A stretch of DNA of 64,000 nucleotides from positions 992,001-1,056,000 of the forward strand of contig OX337235.1 in assembly GCA_946965045.2 (NCBI GenBank). Reading direction: 5' to 3'. Origin of the DNA: Epithemia pelagica. Lineage: Eukaryota > Bacillariophyta > Bacillariophyceae > Surirellales > Surirellaceae. Position numbers and translations under genes: made by a program. The notes under the pieces were generated by a model that searched no databases, was not told the origin of the DNA, and saw only the letters and a program-made list of their open reading frames with translations. Shown here one piece after another: positions 30,366-39,022 of this stretch; the first letter of the stretch is position 1, and each line of letters starts with the position of its first letter.

Positions 30366-32552
30366 TTAAACAGGGCTCTGGCTGTTCTCCAGAGGTTGAT
30401 GCATCTCCGACTGTTTGCGGTAAATATGGCTCTTGCGGCTGTATTTGGACTGATGCCACTGATCCAACCAATATTTCAGTTGACGGCTGTGTTCGTTCAT
30501 CGGAACCTTGGCCAAGGAATCACTGGCCTTTTCAATGGCAACTCTGTTCATGTCAGCAACCTGAGCTTCAATCCTCAATGCTTGTTCCTCCTGGGCGCTA
30601 ACCGTCACCGTGTCAACTGGTTCATCTACGGGATCGACGCGAACATTCGGTGATTCGGCAATTTCGCGGAAACGAGCAATATCTTTTGGCTCGTACACAC
30701 GACGGACAATGGAGTCGACGGCGGTGAAGAGAGGGTAAACCTTCTCCCATCCGCGACTTTCAATGACCAATCTGACTTCGTGACTTGTGAGGACACCCTG
30801 GAGCTTCTGACCACGCAAAAGGTCGGCTTCCAGTTCCGCAAATGTCTTGGATCCATCGAGTTCAGCGTATGCTTTGGAGACCCTGTGATTTCGACCACCG
30901 TAACATGTGGCAATGAGATCGGCGACACCGCAGTTCTCAAAGAATGTTTCGTCCGAGACAGTCGAATACATGGACTTGGCAAACAACCGCATTTCGTAAA
31001 GACCCTGCCGAAGAATGGTCGCCTTCGCGTTCTCCCCTAGCTTGCATCCATCCGCAAAACCTGCGGCAACAGCCACAACATTCTTGAGGGCCCCCGCTAA
31101 TTCAGCTCCCTCAACGTCATTGATAACAGTAGTAGAAAAATATTCCGTATCAAACAATTCTTGGAAAATTTGGCCTTCTCCGTAAGAATGAGAACCAATG
31201 GTGGCTTCACATAAGCCACCAGGAAGGATCTCGGAAGCAAGATTGGCACCCATCAACACACTGCAATTAATGTGAAGAATGTCTCGGACCATACTCGACA
31301 TGAGAGCCGGTCCTTTCGGTGTGATGTGGATGCCTTTAATGAGAGAAATGGCCATGGCGGTTGGTTTTGTTTTCAATTGTATTTGCTTGCAAATACGCGG
31401 CATGTACTGATGCGGCGCACAAAAAATGATCAAGTCAGCATCCTTGACAGTATCCTCCAAGCTTGGATTGGCAACAACATTGTCTCCAAAGTGAACTCCG
31501 GGAAGATATTTTGGGTTGGCATGTTCCCTGTTGATGGCATCGGTTAGTTTTCCACCTTCATACTCTTCTTCGTATACATACATATCCACGCGGTCCTCAA
31601 ACAACGGCTTTTTCTTGGCATTGACCGAAACCATTTGCATCGCAGCACTGGCAAAGGCTCCACTACCAACCATAGCCACTTTGAGGCGTGGCAAGGTATC
31701 ATGCAGTTGTTGGTAGTCCGTGACATACCAATCCGCCTTCTCCCGAACTTTCTCATGTGGCACAACTCCTCCGTATCCAATAAACAAGTCGGCTCCTCCG
31801 GTTTCTTCGACCGCTTCGAGGTCCGTGATTCCATCACCGACCATAACTACAGTCTGAACACCGTGCATGGCACGAATACGACGAATCGCTTCGGGTTTGC
31901 CACCCTTGCGGCTCGTGGGTTCCTCAGGATCGTAGCTCTTGACTCTGATTTTGGGGAAGGTAGCCTTCGGGTCATCTTCGGACGCCGCATAAGCAAACCG
32001 GTTGGCAAAGATGTTCTCACGAGGAATTTTAAGCAAATCCGCAATCGGCAAAATGAGTTCGCGGAATCCGCTGCTTACGAGGTAAATCTGCACACCGCGG
32101 GCCTGCAACTCCTCAATGAGTTCTTTCACACCAGGGACAAGTCGTTTCTCTGCCGGATTGGATTCAATATAAGCCGTCAGCTTGTCGACGGTCGGTTCCA
32201 TGATTTCCAATCGGCGTTCCAATGCGTCCTCGACGTCCATGGTGCCGTCCCTCACAGCTTCGGTAAACTTTCGACAGGCCTCACCCTTTCCCAGGAATTC
32301 GCCCAAGTCATCAATGGCATCTTGCTTGGTGATTGTGCAATCCACATCGAAGCAAACGGCTTCGGCCTGTTGCCAAAGTTTGGTGATCTGGGTGTCCGCC
32401 GCAAAGGATGGAATGCTCGTCCGAACCTTTTTCGATATACTGCTGGAGATTGCACGCGGACTCTGAATGTGAGAGTACTTGGAGGCCAACGAGGCCAACG
32501 TTGCAGGCTGACCGAAGACCCTTCTAGATTGACCCAAAACGAGACGGAACAT
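30366..32552 (-). CDS. Glycerol-3-phosphate phosphatase / NAD G3P dehydrogenase fusion, copy 2
   Basis: A 728-residue paralogue of copy 1 with the same domain order. The phosphatase half has DVDCTITKQDAIDDL, YLVSSGFREL and VVMVGDGITDLEA; the dehydrogenase half has KVAMVGSGAFASAAMQMV, MGANLASEI and LKNVVAVAAGFADG. The N-terminus (MFRLVLGQSRRVFGQPATLA, then SLASKYSH) is a basic amphipathic presequence, suggesting import into an organelle, probably mitochondrion; plastid import would need a signal peptide, which I do not see. The phosphatase half is clearly diverged from copy 1, whereas blocks of the dehydrogenase half differ by only a few bases. The C-terminal tail is unique and charged. Confidence 0.9.
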   Translation of the reverse strand: MFRLVLGQSRRVFGQPATLASLASKYSHIQSPRAISSSISKKVRTSIPSFAADTQITKLWQQAEAVCFDVDCTITKQDAIDDLGEFLGKGEACRKFTEAVRDGTMDVEDALERRLEIMEPTVDKLTAYIESNPAEKRLVPGVKELIEELQARGVQIYLVSSGFRELILPIADLLKIPRENIFANRFAYAASEDDPKATFPKIRVKSYDPEEPTSRKGGKPEAIRRIRAMHGVQTVVMVGDGITDLEAVEETGGADLFIGYGGVVPHEKVREKADWYVTDYQQLHDTLPRLKVAMVGSGAFASAAMQMVSVNAKKKPLFEDRVDMYVYEEEYEGGKLTDAINREHANPKYLPGVHFGDNVVANPSLEDTVKDADLIIFCAPHQYMPRICKQIQLKTKPTAMAISLIKGIHITPKGPALMSSMVRDILHINCSVLMGANLASEILPGGLCEATIGSHSYGEGQIFQELFDTEYFSTTVINDVEGAELAGALKNVVAVAAGFADGCKLGENAKATILRQGLYEMRLFAKSMYSTVSDETFFENCGVADLIATCYGGRNHRVSKAYAELDGSKTFAELEADLLRGQKLQGVLTSHEVRLVIESRGWEKVYPLFTAVDSIVRRVYEPKDIARFREIAESPNVRVDPVDEPVDTVTVSAQEEQALRIEAQVADMNRVAIEKASDSLAKVPMNEHSRQLKYWLDQWHQSKYSRKSHIYRKQSEMHQPLENSQSPV

Positions 32553-35323
32553 GGTGTTGTTGATGTTGTTTGTTTGATGTCTTGAAAGTGAATTGATGAT
32601 ACTGATGGCAATGATCGTTGTCGTTGCTGCTGTTATCTATATCAAGGGGAGCAAGCTCACACGTCCATCCAATCGAGTTTTGGTTTTTATGGGCTTTCCA
32701 CAACCATAGATCTTTGAGTTCAAAAGTCGGCGTAAAACGTACAACAAACATGCTGCCACCTGCGCGACCTGTGGGGGACCAGGGACTGGGACTCTTCCCG
32801 TTCGTCGTACCTTCTGGCCTTGCGGAAGGCATAAAGTTCTTGTCTTTGCATTTGCATACGCGGCAGAACGATCTTTATAAGTAGAAACAGGCTTCATGTC
32901 CTCAGAAAACCATTTCATGTATGTAGAGATTGGATTGGCTAGCAGAATTTCACGGCTGTCCGAGAAAGTACAAGCTGAGTTCAGGGAGTGTGTTCCTGAC
33001 GTAGACTCCTGTAGAATTTGTACCAGAGGAGTAATCCTGGAAAGCGTTCTGCGTTATTAGCGTCCGACTCGCGACTTCCTAGTGGCTGAAATAAATATTT
33101 TATTAACTTTAGTGTGATGTGTGATTTCTTCCGAACGCTAGATTTTCATCAAAAATTACGAAAAAACAGTCGACTGTGTTGACCATGGTGGAGGGCCACC
33201 CCATCCGTTCGAGATGTTGCCGAGCTGCATCCAGGTGCCTTAGGGTGTTATTCGACCACCACCAATGGGGCAACAGCTCAAACGGTTGGCATCATCCACA
33301 ACAACATGATCATCGGATGCACCCCACGCACGATAGTCTCGTACAAAACGAAGTTTTTCTGGGGGAACGCGAGATTGTCGAGTTTCGGAGGCACTTTGCA
33401 CAACAGAGGCATAATTATAAGGGCTATATAAACAAAGATGGCTGGCGCGTACTACGTAGATTTCCTACTGGAGCGCTACGACAGGAACATTCTGTCTGAA
33501 CTCAGCTTGTAGGAGTACGACACGGCCACTTCGCCGACACTTCAATGGGGCTGTCCGTACCAACGTCAGCCCCACGGCAGGTTCGGGGGAGAGGTTGGAC
33601 ATCCAACCGGAAAGAGAAAGGGGGCAGAACGGAAGAACCACTTTTTGGAGTTTTACACGGAACAAACACGTCCCAGCGTCTCTAGGTGACACTACAGACG
33701 TCATGGAACCAGTTTTTGTGAAGAACAAGGCGATAGGAAAATTGAGCAAATCAGGGCTGTAGGATGCATGACGTGGTGACACGTGCACAAGAACAAGAAA
33801 AACGAACACCCAACAATTTACCGATGAGTATTGGAATCAGCCAACAATACTTTGATCCGTAATGAAGGCTACGCCCGAGCGTCGTATTTCCGACGGACAG
33901 GATGCCGATCCGATGTGAGGTTCTCTTCTGATTGTGTTCTGAGTTCTTTGAGTTAAGATTTTTGACAGATGGTAAACTTGAATGAGAACATGGAATAGCA
34001 GCCGACTGTTCTCTTTTCTCTTTTGACTGAGTCGTACTCCTTCGAGGCACTTCCAAAGGTAGCATCTACTCCTATGCTTTAGCTAGAGGAAACGAAATAA
34101 CGTTTATAGATACTCCTAATCTTCGAGAGCTTGAATTGTAGCATCAAACTTTATCTCATCTCATCTCATCTCATCTCATCTCATCATATCTTCAATCTGA
34201 CATCGAACACTCTCATGTTCGATCAATAGAAAGAGATGCGAAGAAACTCTATCAGCAATAAGGCTCGATCTAGGAGTATTGTCTCAAAGCATAGCTCTTT
34301 ATCTCTGTCCTTACAGGAGATACTATTCATCAGCTATGTTTCCGAGCCAATGACGTGGTATGATGTCATCCGCACAAAGCCGATGAAGAATCCATTTGGT
34401 GGAGTTCTTTTTTGCGATGGCATTGTTCTGATTTCTGTGGTGTCGTCTTCTATTCACTACAGAGAATCTGAATTCTGACTGTGCTATTCTCTTCGATTGG
34501 AATCTTCGAATCTCTTGTTCTGTTCTCTGCTCGTTGCTTGGTTTCTCGGTTCGCGTTTCTCATTCTCCGATGAAGCTTTCTTCCCCATTAAATCCGAAAA
34601 GCGCAGTTTGCAGGATTGCCCTCGGGTTCCGTTTTTTGGTCTATTCAGCAGCAAAGAATCAGAATTTACGACAATGGTCCCCAATGGATGGAACATGACG
34701 TGTCTGTTCTCACTTTTTTGAGAATGATGCAAAAACAATGGTCAGATTTTCTATGGATTTGTGGAGCCCCTTAGCTATGGAACGAACCCTCCAAACTAAC
34801 AATCATCGTTAAGAATTGCAATGAAGTTGTTTCCCGTGCCAAATGCAAGAGGCACTGTGGCTTGAAGGCGGTCGAACTGGAGATTCGTGTAGCTCCGCTG
34901 GCCACATGTCCTGCTTCTGAGAGGCATAAAATCAGCGCAGAGAGACAGCATCGATATCAAATTTTCATTTCTTTAAATTGGAGTGGGTGGCCATGGAGAG
35001 CTCCGCACTCTATTTTCTATTTTGGTACTTCTCTGTCAGAATACGTAGTAAGATTCTGGTTCAGAAATTCCAGGGACGGCCTCGCCCTTGAACAATCCAC
35101 AATGGATTCGAAGATCTGTCGGCTCGAACCTCGAACGGATCGAACTTCGAACGGGTTGATCTCTAGCGTTGAATCAATATGAGTAATGCGGACTCCTTAT
35201 AGTCGTGGAATAGTTCAGGTAGCCAGACTATTAATTTTGGAGTCTTGGCACGGTTGCTGGCGCAATGGTCGGGTTATTGGCATGGGCGGAGGACGGACGG
35301 GTATCCGTTGCGCTCGCTCCATG
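32553..35323. other. Gene-poor region
   Basis: About 2.8 kb without a supported gene. The first 100 bp are the promoter of fusion copy 2. Frames of up to 114 codons occur on both strands but show no motif. It contains the CTCAT microsatellite and ends at the left flank of the inverted-repeat element. Confidence 0.5.
34155..34184 (+). repeat. (CTCAT)6 microsatellite
   Basis: Six perfect pentanucleotide units, intergenic. Confidence 0.9.
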
Positions 35324-35472
35324 TACCCCCAAGCAGGGGTGAGTCCAGGTCGCACATAAGTCGTACCTAAAGGTACATTCTCTTACTCACCCCCTTGGCT
35401 CGACCACCCAAAATTGGCGATTTTACGACATTGATACAAATTGCATTTCACCTCAACGCATCCACCACGGTG
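35324..35472 (+). repeat. Left terminal inverted repeat
   Basis: It pairs with 37,010-37,147 in inverse orientation. It contains its own near-palindrome: CCAAGCAGGGGTGAG near the tip and CTCACCCCCTTGG about 50 bp inside, so a single strand could fold back. Confidence 0.85.
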
Positions 35473-35994
35473 CCAAACAAGTGAGGTCAATTTCATCCGC
35501 CTTGAAGGTTTTCCAACCACACCCAAGCCCCTCTAAGCTTTACCATACTACCAACGACACTTCTGCATACTTGGTGTTGCATTCAATTGTCCATCCACAA
35601 GCATGGACAACCAGGAAAACACCCCATTTCGCAACAACAACGAAAGTGAAGATCCATCGCCCTCTTCCGTAAACGGCAATCTTACATCCTTTCCGTCGTA
35701 TCCTTCTCGCCACCAATCGGAATGAGTTAGTAATATAGTAAGTGTTGTTGTTCCCAAGGCAATGATTCAAAACTGTAGGAGCCATGGCCAGTCCAGAAGA
35801 TGTGTTTGTTCGAAATGAATCTCTCGTCGTATACGAATGGCATTGTGCGAAACAATGAATCAATGATAATTTTGATGGTATACCATTAGCTTTCTATGAT
35901 TCGCACGAACGCCCTCGAGTGGGTCTCCATTGTGCCTTTTCTTCCGGTCGAAAGAGTATTTTGTGCGTCGAACCGTCATCCTCAAAGGTCACTG

Positions 35995-36987
35995 TCATGA
36001 GCAAAAATTCTTCTCTGTTTCGATCGCCCACCACCAATTCGGGATCTTCCACCACCACGCCTTGACACTATTCATACTCTTCTCTTCGTTCCAAAAGTAT
36101 TCGACCTCCGTTCCCTTCCCAAAGACAGATTTCGGTGGCAGATGCGGTCGTCCCACTTGCAAATCGCGTTGCATTTCATCTGTTTGATCGGTCAAAATAG
36201 GCCAAGGCAAACAATCGTTCATTTGCTGGTACCATGGAAAATTCATCCACCACATAGCCCTGAAAGACTTGAAGGAGGGCAGCCGTTTCTTCAGCCCCTT
36301 CTTGTTGAATATTGACATTGTTGCTGCCCGTTGCCTCCTTCCGTGAGCGATTGTTCCCAAGGGGACATGGTTTGTTGTCGCTCGTTGACCACGGCTAATT
36401 GTTGATCGACATACTCGGACAAGGCTTCCATCCTTGTCATCAGTGCTATCCAAAGAGTCTGGCAATTCCTCTGGCAACTCCTCTACCACTGCAATGACAA
36501 AAGGGACAGTTTGCTTGATTTCTCGCACGACGAATCGGTACAATCCACGACACAAGACACTTTGAGGTGAGGACGACGACAAGTCACGGGCGTACTCGGT
36601 TGGTTTGTCTTGGTCGTCGTCACTGGCGACGAGGGGGCTTCGATCGGATGGAAGAGTCGATGCTTCTGACCTGACAAGAGTGCTTGATTGTTGTTTTTGT
36701 GCCTGTCGGTTTGCCAAAGGAGTTTCATATGGGACGTTGGCACTTATGGCCTCAATACCACCAACAGTAACGGAGGGAGGAGGACGAAAGGATGCAATGC
36801 CAGAGGTTGAGGAGGAACGGGCCTTGGATGCAGGAGTGTTGTTTGTTTTGGCGATGCCTGCATCAGAACCTTCTCTTGCAGATGCCACGGACTGTCTTGA
36901 TGCAACTTGAGGTTCATAGGCTGCTCGGACTTGCTTCTGAGAAAGCTTGCGACGTTTGTGGGAAGAAGAAGACATGCTGTTGGTCAT
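35995..36987 (-). CDS. Unrecognised ORF inside the inverted-repeat element
   Basis: A 330-residue open frame whose ATG (36,987) lies just inside the right inverted repeat, so that repeat would act as its promoter. Residues 1-140 are Ser/Ala/Gln-rich and disordered, with a basic SHKRRKLSQKQ patch near residue 10 that could be a nuclear signal. The middle has YRFVVREIKQTVPFVIAVVEELPEELPD-like order (two segments: VVREIKQTVPFVIAV and EELPEELPD). The C-terminus is Trp-rich (MWWMNFPWYQQMND, AWWWKIPNWWW). I see no DDE transposase, zinc knuckle or helicase motif. It may be an element-specific accessory protein or a captured host gene fragment. Confidence 0.5.
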   Translation of the reverse strand: MTNSMSSSSHKRRKLSQKQVRAAYEPQVASRQSVASAREGSDAGIAKTNNTPASKARSSSTSGIASFRPPPSVTVGGIEAISANVPYETPLANRQAQKQQSSTLVRSEASTLPSDRSPLVASDDDQDKPTEYARDLSSSSPQSVLCRGLYRFVVREIKQTVPFVIAVVEELPEELPDSLDSTDDKDGSLVRVCRSTISRGQRATTNHVPLGTIAHGRRQRAATMSIFNKKGLKKRLPSFKSFRAMWWMNFPWYQQMNDCLPWPILTDQTDEMQRDLQVGRPHLPPKSVFGKGTEVEYFWNEEKSMNSVKAWWWKIPNWWWAIETEKNFCS

Positions 36988-37009
36988 TTGGATACCACTG
37001 CACCTCCAC

Positions 37010-37147
37010 CACCGTGATGGATGTGTGGAGGTAAAATGAAATTTGTATCAATGTCGAGAGCGGCCAGGTCGAGCCAAGGGGGTGAGAAGGAGAATGCACA
37101 TCGTGCTTTCAGACACGCGGGACTGGACTCACCCCTGCTTGGGGGTA
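37010..37147 (-). repeat. Right terminal inverted repeat
   Basis: Inverse counterpart of 35,324-35,472; the outermost 25 bases are identical. It ends next to the right copy of the TCGCTCCATG duplication. Confidence 0.85.
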
Positions 37148-37316
37148 TCGCTCCATGCTCATATTGTTCGCTGATTTGCTAAACAAAGACAGACAGGCTT
37201 CCTTCCAACGGACCTCAACGCAGAGAATTCAGCGGACCCCGTAGTGTGATGTGATTGCACAATACGCAATAGACAGATCCTTGAGAGCGAAAAAAGTTGG
37301 GAGTTGGGACACCAAG

Positions 37317-38138
37317 ATGGCAGCAATCCTGTGCAGTTCACTTGCTAGCTTATGCAAAGGTCTCGGCGAATGCCTGTCGATTCCTTGTCGCTTGTGCGGT
37401 GTTGCCTGTAATGGCTGCTGTGAGGCGACAGGCCGTCTCTTGACGTCTCCCTTTTCGCCCTACTTGATCACGACAGTGGCGTTGAATGCACCCCCGTTTG
37501 TCTGGGGCGTCCGGGCGATTTTGGAAAGCAACGGTCTACTGGAACGATGTGAAGGGGATACGTGGTTATGGATTAATGCTCTCTTGTGTCTGGGCCATGT
37601 ACTCGCAGCTTTTTACATTGTATATCGCATACAGCAGGACTTGGACCAGCATCCACCGTCCAATGGTGGAGATGCGGAACAGGGCGCTGCCACCTCAACT
37701 CCTGCAACAGCCTCGACGACCAAAGCATCTTCCAATTATCAGACCATGCACGACGACTCTCGCAACAAGAGCTCCATGTACACAGTTCTGTCTTCTATGA
37801 TGTCGTCTTCGCAGACCAAAGGATCCACTTCACAAGCTGAAGATGACGCGTTTTTGAGGAATCGCTATGAGAATGGTGACGCATATTCCTGGCAACGTCT
37901 CCAACAAGTGTTGTGTTACGATATGGTGGTTGCTGTGTACATTATTGGAGCCATTTTCTGGTTGATCTGGCAGTCGGTGGGCGTGTCACAAGCTATTCAG
38001 AATGACGGCGGACCTGGAAACGAAAACCTCTGTGACTCGATTCAACGCTGGAATGGATTTTCTATCATGTGTGGATTCATCTACTGCATGTTGGTCTGTG
38101 TTGCTTTCTCGTGTTCTCTGTTGTGCCTTCGAAGTTAA
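37317..38138 (+). CDS. Multi-span membrane protein, paralogue of the 25-kb gene
   Basis: 273 residues from ATG 37,317, function unknown. The frame is open back to 37,251, but MAAILC aligns with the start of the paralogue. Shared blocks with the 25.1-26.4 kb protein: LCxSxAxxCxG, PCRxCG, SPFSPYLITTVALNAPP, DTWLWINA, AFYIVYRIQ, WQRLQQVLCYDMVVAVY, FWLIWQSVGVS, and the end MLVCVAFSCSLLC. Four membrane spans are likely. The loop between spans 3 and 4 is short and lacks the Asn/Tyr repeats. The start codon is only 160 bp from the end of the inverted-repeat element, which therefore sits in or next to its promoter. Confidence 0.75.
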   Translation: MAAILCSSLASLCKGLGECLSIPCRLCGVACNGCCEATGRLLTSPFSPYLITTVALNAPPFVWGVRAILESNGLLERCEGDTWLWINALLCLGHVLAAFYIVYRIQQDLDQHPPSNGGDAEQGAATSTPATASTTKASSNYQTMHDDSRNKSSMYTVLSSMMSSSQTKGSTSQAEDDAFLRNRYENGDAYSWQRLQQVLCYDMVVAVYIIGAIFWLIWQSVGVSQAIQNDGGPGNENLCDSIQRWNGFSIMCGFIYCMLVCVAFSCSLLCLRS

Positions 38139-39022
38139 GCAAGCAATCCCTGTTTCGGGTTTGTGTTACATTTTCGTTCATGGCTTTGCCATTCCATACC
38201 ATTACTGTTTTAGGACAAGCACTGATAGCTTTGTAGTAGTTGACAATCCGACTCTTACGAGATTACTCCCTTAGCTATAGGAGCAATTGCCTTTATTGGC
38301 TATGTGCGCCCGCATTCGGATGGCTTTCCTCAGTGTTCCGAAATAGTGGCTCGGTAATCGCAAGCTTTACATGGGCGTACTGGGATGTCCCCGGAACTCG
38401 TTGTCGATTTTACAGAAATTGCGTGGAACGACGACGCCTCTGCATCAGAGCATGAATGCTTTCACCTGGTGGTGGACTATATGCTACTGGTGGCCTGCCT
38501 GAATCCTGAATGCCTTTTCCTACCTAATGAAAGAGCACTGCGCTTCCTCGTGGTTAGAAATGGGGCTCATCTTCAAGTCACCTACTAATACGCGGAGCTG
38601 GTAGTCATGGGAATGGAAAATTTCAAGTTTGCAATCGGCCAGATCCTGGCTGCATTCGTCATTCTACCAGGAATTGCTTTACCAACAAAGCTCCATCTCT
38701 TTGAGCCATTGCGAGTTGCACGAAGAAAGTCTTGACAAGGTCAAAGGAAAGCAAAGAAAAACCATTGTTGTCATTAACTCGGGATCTAGGAGTAGATAGT
38801 AGTGCTATTGCTATGGAGTGCCATGTGCCATTAATCATTCTATTCGCGAACTATACGCGATCCGATCTTCCGAATCCAAAAGGGGACGCAATGATACGCC
38901 CATATGGCGAAGCTCTTCTTTTAGATGTCAAAGAACGACTTGACAGAAAGCGGTCCCAAAAGCGTCAACAAACTAGGAGAGTGTTGATCGCAAACCTCTT
39001 CCGGAAATAAGAATCGCAAGCA
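38139..39022. other. Intergenic region
   Basis: About 880 bp. Small plus-strand frames at 38,385-38,588 (67 codons) and 38,732-39,010 (92 codons, basic C-terminus) are possible but not supported by any motif; the second would abut the PCCA start and is more likely its 5' UTR. Confidence 0.4.

Larger units (their letters stand above)
35314..37157. mobile_element. Mutator-like (MULE-type) inverted-repeat element with target duplication
   Basis: The element proper is 35,324-37,147 (1,824 bp). Both ends begin with the same 25 bases (TACCCCCAAGCAGGGGTGAG plus TCCAG). The imperfect inverted repeats continue for about 140-150 bp, with identical inner blocks CTCACCCCCTTGGCTCGACC (35,386-35,405 and 37,067-37,086) and CGACATTGATACAAATT (35,426-35,442 and 37,040-37,056). 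The decamer TCGCTCCATG flanks it directly on both sides (35,314-35,323 and 37,148-37,157), a perfect target-site duplication. Long inverted repeats with a 9-11 bp duplication fit Mutator-like elements. The only sizeable ORF is unrecognised, so the copy is probably non-autonomous. Confidence 0.85.

Noticed and set aside
31635-32585. 316-codon plus-strand frame
   Set aside because: Antisense shadow of the phosphatase half of fusion copy 2.
35090-35165. Clustered TCGAAC-like words resembling tRNA T-loops
   Set aside because: No cloverleaf stems can be drawn around them; they are local simple repeats.
35324-37147. Foldback or hAT-type element
   Set aside because: hAT elements have short inverted repeats and 8-bp duplications; here the repeats are long and the duplication is 10 bp, closer to Mutator-like elements.
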